This document shows positions 1-5,731 of a DNA stretch of 38,995 nucleotides, one piece after another. Under the pieces are notes generated by a model. That model made no database searches and was not told the origin of the DNA. It was given only the letters and a program-made list of their open reading frames with translations. The translations under genes and the position numbers were made by a program. This DNA comes from a virus. The stretch lies in IMG/VR virus record IMGVR_UViG_3300038701_002672, positions 1-38,995 of that record; one strand, 5' to 3'. Position 1 is the first letter of the stretch; each line of letters starts with the position of its first letter.

Positions 1-127
1 GATTTTCTTGGGATCTTTACTAGACGACTTAAAGCCTAAGCCAGCCAAGAAATCATAAGTAAACTCATCAGCGAGAGCCCATAGATAAGTCTGATTATTA
101 TACTCGCTAATCCAATAAGGTTTCTTC
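1..127. repeat. Terminal overlap, left copy (circular contig closure)
   Basis: Bases 2-125 are identical to 38870-38993. If the outermost mismatched bases are included, the aligned overlap is 127 bases. Collapsing it gives a circle of about 38,868 bp in which the split annealing-protein gene reads through in frame. This fits an assembler-generated overlap on a circular or circularly permuted genome. The sequence alone does not exclude a true short terminal repeat. Confidence 0.9.
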
Positions 128-774
128 GCATTTGATTCATTATTGCGATAGCTTTTGCTACTCATTGCCGCATTACTCTTATTAGCATAGACAACTTTAG
201 ACTTGCCGTCGCTAGTCACACCGTACTTAGCCAAGTCATCCCAGCTGAGATCACGAATACCCAAGAGTCTTTTGATCGCATTGCCAATGAAGTTACTGTA
301 AGACTTCTTCTTGATATTAGTCAGATCAACATCTTTTAGAGCTTTGTTCTTGCCACCAGCACGACCAAAGAATTTATCACGACTAGAGCAAGTCCCGATC
401 GCTTCGATCACATCATAAGACGAATTGCCCAACTGGGCCTTGCCGATTGTTGTGTAGATGCAGTATTTACCGTTGTCATCGTCTGCAAAATCTTCACGTT
501 CAATCACAACATCAAAGATTCGTACACCGAATCGCCGTGCGACTTTTTCCGCTCCTGATGCCTGCAAATACGGCTTGCCGCCTTGGTCTGTCCAATCGCC
601 GCTTGATGTGCTCTTAATCGCGATTTCCATCACTTGATCAAATATCTTATTGCGCGTGTTAATAATCTCTAGTGCATCGACAGCAGTTTGTAATTGATGC
701 ATCGGGATAATCTCAGCACCTTGTCCTTGCGCTTCAATATCTTCTTTTTTATAATTCTGATTAGTTGTTTCCAT
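1..774 (-). CDS. Putative single-strand annealing (recombination) protein, N-terminal 258 codons
   Basis: The ATG at 774 follows an AGAGAGGGG Shine-Dalgarno. The gene runs off the left contig end and continues at 38868 down to the TGA at 38812, giving 276 aa in one open frame. The middle carries a GDWT..GGKPYLQASGAE block, then RRFGV, and later KKSYSNFIGNAIKRLLGIRDLSWDDL-type sequence. I associate this pattern with a widespread phage family next to recombination nucleases. The role, annealing of ssDNA ends in phage recombination, is inferred from that and from the Cas4-like exonuclease gene directly downstream (ATGA overlap). The start overlaps the stop of the 69-aa gene by 14 bases. The coding call is firm; the function is tentative. 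An Erf/RecT/Rad52-type fold could be tested by structure prediction. Confidence 0.6.
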   Translation of the reverse strand, partial: METTNQNYKKEDIEAQGQGAEIIPMHQLQTAVDALEIINTRNKIFDQVMEIAIKSTSSGDWTDQGGKPYLQASGAEKVARRFGVRIFDVVIEREDFADDDNGKYCIYTTIGKAQLGNSSYDVIEAIGTCSSRDKFFGRAGGKNKALKDVDLTNIKKKSYSNFIGNAIKRLLGIRDLSWDDLAKYGVTSDGKSKVVYANKSNAAMSSKSYRNNESNAKKPYWISEYNNQTYLWALADEFTYDFLAGLGFKSSSKDPKKI

Positions 775-970
775 TGATGCCCCTCTCTAGATCACTTACT
801 ATTTTCTTCATGCCGCTGACGTGATTCTCTCGGTCATAAAGCATGTCCTGAATTGTTTTGTCGTACTGATTCAAGACCCGAACTCGGTGATAAAACTCAT
901 CAATCAACTCGGCTCGTTTAATTGATTCCATCGCTTTACCCTTGACATCCCCCTCGTTAATGCTGTACAT
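761..970 (-). CDS. Small hypothetical early protein, 69 aa
   Basis: The start chosen is the ATG at 970, because AAGGAG lies six bases upstream. Longer in-frame starts further upstream lack a ribosome site and would run through a hairpin. The protein is charged and helical, with a predicted coiled or helical C-terminal half (DEFYHRVRVLNQYDKTIQDM). No family is recognised. It lies in the early leftward operon just before the annealing protein and overlaps its start by 14 bases, so the two are probably translationally coupled. It may be an accessory factor for recombination or replication, but that is only context. Confidence 0.75.
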   Translation of the reverse strand: MYSINEGDVKGKAMESIKRAELIDEFYHRVRVLNQYDKTIQDMLYDRENHVSGMKKIVSDLERGINGNN

Positions 971-1037
971 GTTCATCTCCTTATTTTTTAGTCTTAAGAT
1001 AGAAGGTGTCGACATTGCCGTGACGACACCTTTTTTT
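942..1037 (+). ncRNA. Candidate antisense small RNA ending in a plus-strand terminator
   Basis: The hairpin AAGGTGTCG/CGACACCTT (1003-1011 with 1024-1032, 12-base loop) is followed by seven T on the plus strand. This is a textbook intrinsic terminator, yet no plus-strand gene lies upstream. A perfect TTGACA occurs at 942-947 on the same strand, but the -10 near 964-970 is poor. A transcript from about 976 to 1037 would be complementary to the AAGGAG ribosome site and start of the 69-aa gene. The terminator is well supported; the promoter and the RNA itself are speculative. Confidence 0.4.
1003..1037 (+). terminator. Intrinsic terminator, plus strand
   Basis: A 9-bp stem with a 12-base loop and a T7 tail, pointing against the surrounding minus-strand genes. 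On the minus strand the stem is preceded by A residues and not followed by T, so it should not stop the early operon. Confidence 0.75.
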
Positions 1038-1050
1038 ATTAGTGTCGAAC

Positions 1051-1188
1051 TTAAGCAGCTCGCTTTAACCATTTCCAAAACCGAAACCTTGGCCTTTTTT
1101 GCAAACTGATCACATCCCCGACAAATGCCGACGGATAGATATGTTTTTCTTTTCCCTTGATGCGCACATAGAAATATAGACCGTTCAT
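1051..1188 (-). CDS. Small basic hypothetical protein, 45 aa
   Basis: The ATG at 1188 has a near-ideal AAGGAGG seven bases upstream, and the frame runs 45 codons to the TAA at 1051. The product begins MNGLYFYVRIKGKEKHIYPS and ends in a basic, aromatic tail (PRFRFWKWLKRAA). Nothing in it identifies a family; the short basic C-terminus could bind nucleic acid or membrane. It sits between the 116-aa and 69-aa genes of the early operon. Confidence 0.65.
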   Translation of the reverse strand: MNGLYFYVRIKGKEKHIYPSAFVGDVISLQKRPRFRFWKWLKRAA

Positions 1189-1204
1189 TTTCGCCCTCCT
1201 TGTT

Positions 1205-1555
1205 TTAAGCCGCTTGACTAGCAGCGTGTTTTAGACTGTACAAATCCTCGAAATTCTTAAGCATCGCAGCATCGTTATTGTCATAGAGCGCCCCATATTG
1301 AGCTTCATCTAAAACAAACTGACACATGCACAACTCATCAACTTTATTAATAAAGTCCTTAGTAAAAAACTCTCTAGCTTCATCAATAATCAAGCCGTTA
1401 AACCCATCTCTAAGAATCTCTGCGTCGTCTTGCGTTTTTTTGTAAAAACGAAACTCACCATCCAAGATGTTATTAGCAAGACTAATGAGATCATCATAAA
1501 AATCACTGTCAAAAACTTTTACAAACGCATAATATTGTATTGTTTGCCTGTTCAT
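1205..1555 (-). CDS. Hypothetical early protein, 116 aa
   Basis: The ATG at 1555 is preceded by GGGGA. The protein is acidic and helical, with many Asp, Glu and Asn residues, one Cys pair (CMC near residue 80) and an Ala-rich C-terminus. No recognised domain. The acidic composition and early-operon position resemble small host-takeover or inhibitor proteins, but this is context only. The leader upstream of the gene (1556-1664) contains the opposite-strand promoter, palindrome and terminator described separately. Confidence 0.7.
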   Translation of the reverse strand: MNRQTIQYYAFVKVFDSDFYDDLISLANNILDGEFRFYKKTQDDAEILRDGFNGLIIDEAREFFTKDFINKVDELCMCQFVLDEAQYGALYDNNDAAMLKNFEDLYSLKHAASQAA

Positions 1556-1594
1556 CTAATCCCCAAAAAAACTTAATATATTGAAATATTTAAC

Positions 1595-1623
1595 TTGACT
1601 TTGGATAATATTTTATCCATATT
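1595..1623 (+). promoter_or_regulatory. Candidate plus-strand promoter with palindromic operator in the spacer
   Basis: TTGACT at 1595-1600 is followed after 17 bases by CATATT (1618-1623, four of six consensus bases). The spacer contains the perfect 16-bp palindrome GGATAATATTTTATCC (1603-1618), placed where a dimeric repressor would block RNA polymerase. It drives nothing but the short terminator-ended segment downstream. Confidence 0.45.
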
Positions 1624-1628
1624 GCGGA

Positions 1629-1688
1629 CCTGTTCAAATCCCTCTTTGTGCCAGTCAGGCCTGCCTAATACTGACTGGCCTTTTTTTT
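1629..1688 (+). ncRNA. Candidate 60-nt regulatory RNA, antisense to the early operon
   Basis: Starting about six bases after the -10, the predicted RNA has an unstructured 20-base 5' part containing UCCCUC, then the 9-bp hairpin GCCAGTCAG/CTGACTGGC (1650-1658 with 1671-1679) and eight U. UCCCUC can pair with GAGGGA ribosome-site or leader motifs present upstream of several phage genes. The RNA is also antisense to the leader of the 116-aa gene and to the last codons of the HTH gene. Transcription is not demonstrated. Confidence 0.45.
1650..1688 (+). terminator. Intrinsic terminator, plus strand
   Basis: A perfect 9-bp GC-rich stem, a 12-base loop, then C and eight T. It overlaps the stop codon of the minus-strand HTH gene. 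The T run lies only on the plus-strand side. Confidence 0.8.
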
Positions 1689-1958
1689 ACTTTTTCTAGG
1701 CATATTCAAGGCCCGTCTCGCATCCAGCTTCGTCACATTCTTTTTGTCAGAAACACAGTGCAGTTGCTCACACCATTGGTCAAAAGCCCTGATCGGAAAA
1801 AACCTAGTAACCTTAGTCTTCCCATTTCTAAGCAGCAGCATTGGTGGCTTCACGTCAAAGACTTCATTAATGATGTATTCTCGAAAAGTATGATAGCAAA
1901 CACCGAAGCGCTGTGCCGCTTGTTCTAGCGTATAATTAAGCGATGCAATTTCACTCAT
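1665..1958 (-). CDS. Helix-turn-helix DNA-binding protein, 97 aa (excisionase- or MerR-like)
   Basis: The ATG at 1958 is preceded by GGAGGGAC. Residues 9-30 (YTLEQAAQRFGVCYHTFREY) form an N-terminal helix-turn-helix of the winged MerR/excisionase type. A middle segment with the FFPIRAFDQWCEQL motif follows, then a Lys/Arg-rich tail (RKSKKKASQY). This layout suits a small DNA-binding regulator or an excisionase-like directionality factor. The gene overlaps the upstream ribbon-helix-helix gene by eight bases, so the two are likely co-translated as the first genes of the leftward early operon. Which of these roles it has cannot be told from sequence. Confidence 0.6.
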   Translation of the reverse strand: MSEIASLNYTLEQAAQRFGVCYHTFREYIINEVFDVKPPMLLLRNGKTKVTRFFPIRAFDQWCEQLHCVSDKKNVTKLDARRALNMPRKSKKKASQY

Positions 1959-2157
1959 GACTGTCCCTCCTGCGTGATTTTTCTTTCTTGATTTTAGTGA
2001 TAACCTGTGACACTAGCTTTGTATTAAGTGTTCGATAAATCGAAGTATTGATAAAGGATGTCCGTGAAATGCCCATCTCGTCGGCGACCTCTTGCATGTC
2101 GCTGTACAAATTCTTTGGCATCCTTACTGTGACATGCACTTTGTCTTCCCTGCTCAT
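1951..2157 (-). CDS. Arc/MetJ-type ribbon-helix-helix transcriptional regulator, 68 aa
   Basis: The start ATG at 2157 follows AGAGGTGA. Residues 7-43 (VHVTVRMPKNLYSDMQEVAD, then EMGISRTSFINTSIYRTL) match the ribbon-helix-helix fold: a short beta strand that reads DNA, helix A, a G-x-S/T-x-T turn and helix B. The C-terminus is basic. P22 Arc is the classic phage example and represses an early operon as a dimer of dimers. Here the gene heads the leftward operon and lies divergent from another RHH-like gene, with palindromes between them. Autoregulation at those palindromes is therefore likely, though inferred. Confidence 0.75.
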   Translation of the reverse strand: MSREDKVHVTVRMPKNLYSDMQEVADEMGISRTSFINTSIYRTLNTKLVSQVITKIKKEKSRRRDSHE

Positions 2158-2183
2158 TACTTCACCTCTTTATCTGTGATTGA

Positions 2184-2211
2184 TTGTGACACAATTATAC
2201 ACAAAGTGTCA
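2184..2211. promoter_or_regulatory. Divergent promoter/operator between the two RHH genes
   Basis: The 72-bp gap holds TTGTGACACAA (2184-2194) and ACACAAAGTGT (2199-2209), which together form TGACAC...GTGTCA arms with a 13-base spacer. TATAAT is present on the minus strand at 2199-2194. Symmetric half-sites over the likely -10 fit an operator read by one or both ribbon-helix-helix proteins. The -35 elements are not clear. Confidence 0.5.
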
Positions 2212-2229
2212 ATTAATATTTTTACTGTT

Positions 2230-2454
2230 ATGCCAAAAGTTCATCTTACAGCTCGCGTTGACGAAAATTTAATGAGCAAAACAAAAACGCTTCTAACAAA
2301 GTATCCAGGTCTTAAGTTAAGCAAAGTGCTTGAAGTATCTCTGGAAAGCTTTTTTGATCTTCCTCTAAAAAAGCAGGAAGATATTATTGCTAATTACCTT
2401 CTCTTAGGCCTTAAAAAACCACCTACAAAAAACAAATCATCAAAAAATTCCTGA
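2230..2454 (+). CDS. Ribbon-helix-helix-like regulator, 74 aa (divergent partner)
   Basis: The start chosen is the ATG at 2230. The upstream extension to 2092 lies antisense to the Arc-like gene and looks non-coding. The N-terminus MPKVHLTARVDENLMSKTKT resembles an RHH beta strand plus helix A; KLSKVLEVSLESFFDLP could be helix B. The C-terminus is Lys/Ser-rich and probably disordered. The ribosome site is weak. The divergent arrangement with the Arc-like gene suggests a second regulator of the same switch, like the Arc/Mnt pairing in P22, but Mnt homology cannot be claimed. Confidence 0.55.
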   Translation: MPKVHLTARVDENLMSKTKTLLTKYPGLKLSKVLEVSLESFFDLPLKKQEDIIANYLLLGLKKPPTKNKSSKNS

Positions 2455-2469
2455 CGAAGGATTTGTAGA

Positions 2470-2937
2470 ATGGACTCCGTAATTAATTACTTAGCCTCAA
2501 ACTGGATCGAGCTTCTTTGAATCACTGGGATCAACATCCTTGCTCTTATCATCGCCTTCTTTGCTTTCATTAAACGAGTCCGCAATATCGCAAGCCGTGG
2601 TGAAACTACTCTCAAAGAGTGCGAGAGAATTATAAAAAACGAGGATGCTCTTCTCGACAGAATCACTCAACTGTCCAATCGCTTTCATCAGCTCTTCGAG
2701 ACTTCCGTTCATGTCCCTGATAGCTCTAAGTTTGAGTTCTTTTGCGGTGTCTACTTTTTCATTGGAGATCAACATTATAAAAATTTACCTCTTTGCCCTA
2801 AGTGCTTAGTTTCTACTGATCAAAAGCTCTTTATGCCCCTAGCTCCAAAACCAAGCAGTCGATTCTTCTGTCCAAACTGCAATTTTGAAGTTTACCATCC
2901 CAAAATAGCCAAAAGGCAATCAAACAAGGGTCTATAA
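2470..2937 (+). pseudogene. Membrane-anchored zinc-ribbon protein interrupted by an in-frame TGA
   Basis: The ATG at 2470 has GAAGGA eight to nine bases upstream. The frame reads MDSVINYLASNWIELL, then TGA at 2518-2520, then continues open for 138 more codons to the TAA at 2935. The downstream part has a membrane helix (ILALIIAFFAFI), a charged helical region (KECERIIKNEDALLDRITQL) and a zinc ribbon, CPKC then CPNC about 28 residues later. The next gene has the same plan, so the frame is clearly an evolved one. Other phage genes end in TGA with overlapping starts, so TGA is a stop here. A nonsense mutation is the simplest reading; read-through or a sequencing error remain possible. Confidence 0.6.
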
Positions 2938-2977
2938 AATCAGCTCAAAAGCCCTTGATACTTTTTCACTTAAAGAA

Positions 2978-3301
2978 TTGATATTCTTGCTTGTCATTGC
3001 TATCTTGCTCTTCATGGTTTTAAGTATCTTCAGAAAACTCAGGCAATTTAATCGTCTAGTCAAAACTGCTAATCACAAGGGGTTTATCTACAAAAATCGC
3101 CTTCTTTGGTTTGCTGATTATAAAAACAATTCCAGTCATGACATGCCCTTATGTCCTAATTGTTACGGCACTAAACTCAGCACAATCCCAATGCAGCCCA
3201 AATCTGACCGCCGCTGGTTCTGTTATGCATGCAAGCTAGAATATATCGGGAACCCATTCCTAAACACGCCTTACAAACATTCTGAATCAGCTGCTGATTA
3301 A
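2978..3301 (+). CDS. Membrane-anchored zinc-ribbon protein, 107 aa
   Basis: The annotated start is the TTG at 2978. The frame is open further upstream (SSKALDTFSLKE...), so a rarer upstream start is possible. Residues 1-18 form a membrane helix (LLVIAILLFMVLSIF), followed by a basic stretch and a C-terminal zinc ribbon with CPNC (near residue 59) and CYAC (near residue 82). It is a diverged paralogue of the TGA-interrupted gene just upstream; both share PLCPxC ... MxPKx ... RxFCxxC. Its location in the lysogeny/immunity region suggests a lysogenic-conversion or exclusion role, which is untested. It converges with the XRE gene, five bases away. Confidence 0.65.
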   Translation: MIFLLVIAILLFMVLSIFRKLRQFNRLVKTANHKGFIYKNRLLWFADYKNNSSHDMPLCPNCYGTKLSTIPMQPKSDRRWFCYACKLEYIGNPFLNTPYKHSESAAD

Positions 3302-3305
3302 AAAA

Positions 3306-3581
3306 CTAAGCCGCAATATCTCCATCGACTAAATCCTTAGGACTTACTCCGAACAACTCCGCCATGCGGAATAGTAAGCCCGCGCTGACTCTGGAGAGGT
3401 CTTTTTTGCCATTCTCAATTAAACTGTAATAACTTCGACTGATACCAAGACGATTAGCAGCGTCCCCTCTTTTGAAACCTGCTCTCTCTCTCAATGCAGA
3501 AACATTATTAGGATACTCAATAACTCTGTTCTTCTTGCACTCGGTACATATGTGTTCAACTTGCTGCGTATTAACTTTCAT
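3306..3581 (-). CDS. XRE-family (Cro/CI-like) repressor, 91 aa
   Basis: The start is placed at the ATG at 3581, with GAGGGA four to five bases upstream; the longer frame from 3611 would run through the promoter. Residues 33-88 contain a helix-turn-helix of the Cro/C1 type (LRERAGFKRGDAANRLGISR, then SYYSLIENGKKDLSR). An N-terminal CTEC pair precedes it, perhaps a metal or redox site, or half of a zinc knuckle. Transcribed alone and divergent from a second XRE gene, it fits one arm of a bistable lysis-lysogeny switch. Which protein acts as CI and which as Cro cannot be decided from sequence. Confidence 0.8.
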   Translation of the reverse strand: MKVNTQQVEHICTECKKNRVIEYPNNVSALRERAGFKRGDAANRLGISRSYYSLIENGKKDLSRVSAGLLFRMAELFGVSPKDLVDGDIAA

Positions 3582-3593
3582 GATTCCCTCTTT

Positions 3594-3630
3594 GTATGTA
3601 CAATAAAACATACACCATAGATGATGTCAA
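3594..3630 (-). promoter_or_regulatory. Promoter of the minus-strand XRE gene with overlapping inverted repeat
   Basis: A perfect TTGACA lies on the minus strand at 3630-3625, with TTTATT 17 bases on (3607-3602). The inverted repeat GTATGT-8-ACATAC (3594-3599 with 3608-3613) overlaps the -10 and start site, as expected for an operator. Confidence 0.6.
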
Positions 3631-3658
3631 CTAAAAAACACATAATAATAAACTGATT

Positions 3659-3678
3659 CTATTAACTATAGTTAATAG
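3659..3678. promoter_or_regulatory. 20-bp perfect palindromic operator upstream of the plus-strand XRE gene
   Basis: CTATTAACTATAGTTAATAG is a perfect 20-bp palindrome that ends eight bases before the start codon at 3686. It contains TATAGT, a good -10 for the plus strand. The position implies autoregulation of the 127-aa XRE protein, or repression by its divergent partner. Confidence 0.65.
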
Positions 3679-3685
3679 GTAAGAA

Positions 3686-4069
3686 GTGATTGTGAATAAA
3701 AAGGAAATAGGGGAAAGAGTAAAACAGCTTCGCACCATGAAGGGCGTAAGCATTGAAAATTTAGCAAAGAAAGCTAAATTAAGTTACCAGTACACCTGGA
3801 GAATAGAAAACTCTTCGATTAAAAATGTTGGGCTAGACACATACATGGCCTTATCTAACGCCCTTGGAGTCCCACTATCTTATTTACTCTTCGGAGAAGT
3901 CTATACTTCAAATACGGAAAAGAAGGCTCTAGAGAATGCCATCATGCCAGGCAACGAGCTGCTACCATTAACTCCGATTGAAAAAAAAATGCTTGAAGGT
4001 TTTCGAAATATCGAGAAGAAAGAACAAAAAGCGTTCCTTAATATGATTGAAACCATTGCAAGGAAATAA
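3686..4069 (+). CDS. XRE-family repressor, 127 aa (lysogeny repressor candidate)
   Basis: The GTG at 3686 is used; a second GTG at 3692 is equally possible, since the ribosome site (AGGTAAG) is weak. Residues 8-66 form a helix-turn-helix domain (IGERVKQLRTMKGVSIENLA, then KKAKLSYQYTWRIEN and ALGVPLSYLL). A C-terminal helical segment (TPIEKKMLEGFRNIEKKEQK) is likely the oligomerisation part. There is no LexA/CI-type Ser-Lys peptidase domain, so induction by RecA-stimulated self-cleavage is unlikely. It heads the plus-strand operon running to the two-TM gene at 5325. This is the best candidate for the maintenance repressor, but that assignment is inferred. Confidence 0.75.
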   Translation: MIVNKKEIGERVKQLRTMKGVSIENLAKKAKLSYQYTWRIENSSIKNVGLDTYMALSNALGVPLSYLLFGEVYTSNTEKKALENAIMPGNELLPLTPIEKKMLEGFRNIEKKEQKAFLNMIETIARK

Positions 4070-4082
4070 TTGGGAGGTGTTT

Positions 4083-4127
4083 GTGAAGAGGCTAAAGGAA
4101 AAGACTAAGAAGCATGACTCAATATGA
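4083..4127 (+). CDS. Possible 14-codon leader peptide
   Basis: A GTG at 4083 follows an excellent GGGAGGTG site and opens a frame of 14 codons (MKRLKEKTKKHDSI when read from GTG) before the TGA at 4125. It is highly basic. It could be a leader peptide, or the start of an ancestral longer gene. It lies 50 bases before the envelope-protein gene. Confidence 0.3.
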   Translation: MKRLKEKTKKHDSI

Positions 4128-4176
4128 TCATGATAACAGTCATTACGAAGAAGTAATCGAAAGTGGAGGGCCTAAA

Positions 4177-4866
4177 ATGTGGCTAATTAACTCATTACTG
4201 ATTGTATTATTAGGCCTTAGTGTTTTCCCATTGCCTTACCAAAAAATAGGGTGGAGAGGTGGCTATTCTGATACTCAGCTATCTTCCGATACATACATTG
4301 TTTCAGTTCAGGGATCGGTATGGGCCAGTAATGAAAAGCTAATTGACTTTGCTTTGCTCCGTGCATTTGAATTGTGTCACATCAATGAAGCAGCATATCT
4401 ATATCTAGTTTCTGACTATCAATTCAGTGATTTTCCCAGACGTTCTGTCAGCTCTATCATAAAGTGTTCAGATACTGATTCTTTTAACAATGCAGTTGAT
4501 ATTGAAGCTGTTGCAGAAACTCTTAATAAGAAATACAAATTAAATATAGACTGGATTCGAAGACTCAAGTTCCAAAGAGAAAAACTTAGCACTAATAGCC
4601 AGCAGATGACTGCAGAAGATAAAGAGGCATTAAATTGGGCACGTCAGAATCCGAACGAACCTGATGCTGTTAAGATTTTAGATCTTCTTAAAAAAGAATA
4701 TGGGACTTCTAGGATTCAAAATTCAATGCCTGGGGTAGAGCAAAGTGAAGATCTAAAACAACTAAGTGACGAAGAACTTTTAAAAAGATTAGGGTTTTCT
4801 GATAAGGAGATAAAGGAAACTCTTTCAAACAAAACCCCTTCAAGCACCCCTCCCAATGACAAATGA
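4177..4866 (+). CDS. CC0125/CC1285-like envelope protein with a virion-type C-terminal motif, 229 aa
   Basis: The ATG at 4177 is preferred over 4114 because GGAGGG lies seven bases upstream and the product then begins with a clean signal or anchor helix (MWLINSLLIVLLGLSVFPLP). The next segment, GGYSDTQLSSDTYIVSVQGS followed by FALLRAFELC, matches my memory of the CC0125/CC1285 lipoprotein family, but the lipobox Cys is missing. In the C-terminal third, AEDKEALNWARQNPNEPDAV resembles the last 33 residues of the phage ejection protein at 9833-11206. The tail is Lys/Ser/Pro-rich. Its expression with the repressor suggests a prophage-expressed envelope protein, possibly for superinfection exclusion. 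That function is inferred only. Confidence 0.65.
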   Translation: MWLINSLLIVLLGLSVFPLPYQKIGWRGGYSDTQLSSDTYIVSVQGSVWASNEKLIDFALLRAFELCHINEAAYLYLVSDYQFSDFPRRSVSSIIKCSDTDSFNNAVDIEAVAETLNKKYKLNIDWIRRLKFQREKLSTNSQQMTAEDKEALNWARQNPNEPDAVKILDLLKKEYGTSRIQNSMPGVEQSEDLKQLSDEELLKRLGFSDKEIKETLSNKTPSSTPPNDK

Positions 4867-4993
4867 TCAAAAAGAAAAAGTCCGAAAGTGGTTAGAAGCA
4901 AAATGTACTCAGCTAAAATGTGAGTATTGTGGCCACCAATCATGGACCATGGTCAATAGGTTTTTAATGATGCCTACTCTTAGTGAAAAATGA
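4856..4993 (+). CDS. Possible small zinc-knuckle protein, 45 aa, perhaps truncated
   Basis: A frame from the ATG at 4856 overlaps the previous stop and reads 45 codons, including CEYCGHQSW, a typical half zinc ribbon. No Shine-Dalgarno is visible, so translation would depend on coupling. After the TGA at 4991, a neighbouring frame remains open and protein-like (NDILTDFIEQKRYAYYMHDK) up to about 5078. A frameshift may therefore have split a longer gene. Confidence 0.4.
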   Translation: MTNDQKEKVRKWLEAKCTQLKCEYCGHQSWTMVNRFLMMPTLSEK

Positions 4994-5074
4994 TATTCTT
5001 ACTGACTTTATCGAGCAAAAAAGGTATGCTTACTATATGCACGATAAGGAAAAAACAGTTGAAGGAGTGGAAGT

Positions 5075-5284
5075 ATGAAAAAAATTACTGAACGCTTAGA
5101 AGAGGCCGTTAATAGAAAAAGAAATCAGAAACACAGCGCACAGCTGGATAGGTGCATGCAATTTGTAAACAAAATGAAAGATGCTGGTTTGCTGAACACA
5201 GCTAATCAAACGCCTTCTCCAGTGAGAGAGGGAGGATTAGAACAACTAAGTTTATATGCTTCGAATTTTAACCTTCTACGTTAA
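5075..5284 (+). CDS. Small hypothetical protein, 69 aa
   Basis: The ATG at 5075 has AAGGAG nine bases upstream. The first 40 residues are strongly helical and basic (MKKITERLEEAVNRKRNQKH) and the remainder is polar. No family is recognised. It is co-directional with the repressor operon and probably expressed in the lysogen. Confidence 0.6.
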   Translation: MKKITERLEEAVNRKRNQKHSAQLDRCMQFVNKMKDAGLLNTANQTPSPVREGGLEQLSLYASNFNLLR

Positions 5285-5324
5285 ATTAGAATGTACATTA
5301 TCTAGGCCTTCTTGAATTTAAATT

Positions 5325-5639
5325 ATGCAGACATCTAACACCCCATTAATACTTGGATTTTCATGCTTTGGATATATCCTGGGTGAGGTCAGAACAATCG
5401 TTAATTTCATCAATCAGAAACCTAGCGATATCACTGACATAATAATGCTAATGATTGTCATGCTGTTATTTGGGATGGGTTTTGCGCTAACGATCTGGGG
5501 ATTTAAAGAAAAAAAGCAAATTAAAAAAATACTTCAAGAAATTCAATCTAGACAATCTATTCAATTTGTACCAGCCCAAGCCCCAATATACTACCCAGTT
5601 AAAAAAAACTCTTCAAAGAAACAATCATTGCCTCTTTAA
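5325..5639 (+). CDS. Two-transmembrane hypothetical protein, 104 aa
   Basis: Residues 6-22 (TPLILGFSCFGYILGEV) and 38-60 (IIMLMIVMLLFGMGFALTIW) are hydrophobic enough to span the membrane. A basic cytoplasmic helix (KEKKQIKKILQEIQSRQ) and a Lys/Ser-rich tail follow. The ribosome site is weak. As the last gene of the lysogenic operon it may be a membrane-located exclusion protein, by analogy with other prophage two-TM proteins. No sequence family supports that specifically. Confidence 0.5.
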   Translation: MQTSNTPLILGFSCFGYILGEVRTIVNFINQKPSDITDIIMLMIVMLLFGMGFALTIWGFKEKKQIKKILQEIQSRQSIQFVPAQAPIYYPVKKNSSKKQSLPL

Positions 5640-5731
5640 AGAGCTTCAATCATAGAACTGCCCCGAATAGAATCATCACCATCCAGCACTGATAAAAAAT
5701 TTCCATTTCATAATCAGAATGTTTATAACAA

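Noticed and set aside
2518-2520. UGA decoded as Trp or selenocysteine genome-wide
   Set aside because: Several phage genes end with TGA at tight ATGA overlaps, and Trp is written TGG throughout. No alternative code is supported.
2497-2775. 92-codon minus-strand frame with a fair ribosome site
   Set aside because: It lies wholly opposite the zinc-ribbon frame, whose Cys pattern is shared with its paralogue. The minus frame has no recognisable feature.
4114-4176. Longer N-terminus for the CC0125-like protein
   Set aside because: The first 21 codons are polar and would bury the signal helix. The ATG at 4177 has an excellent ribosome site.
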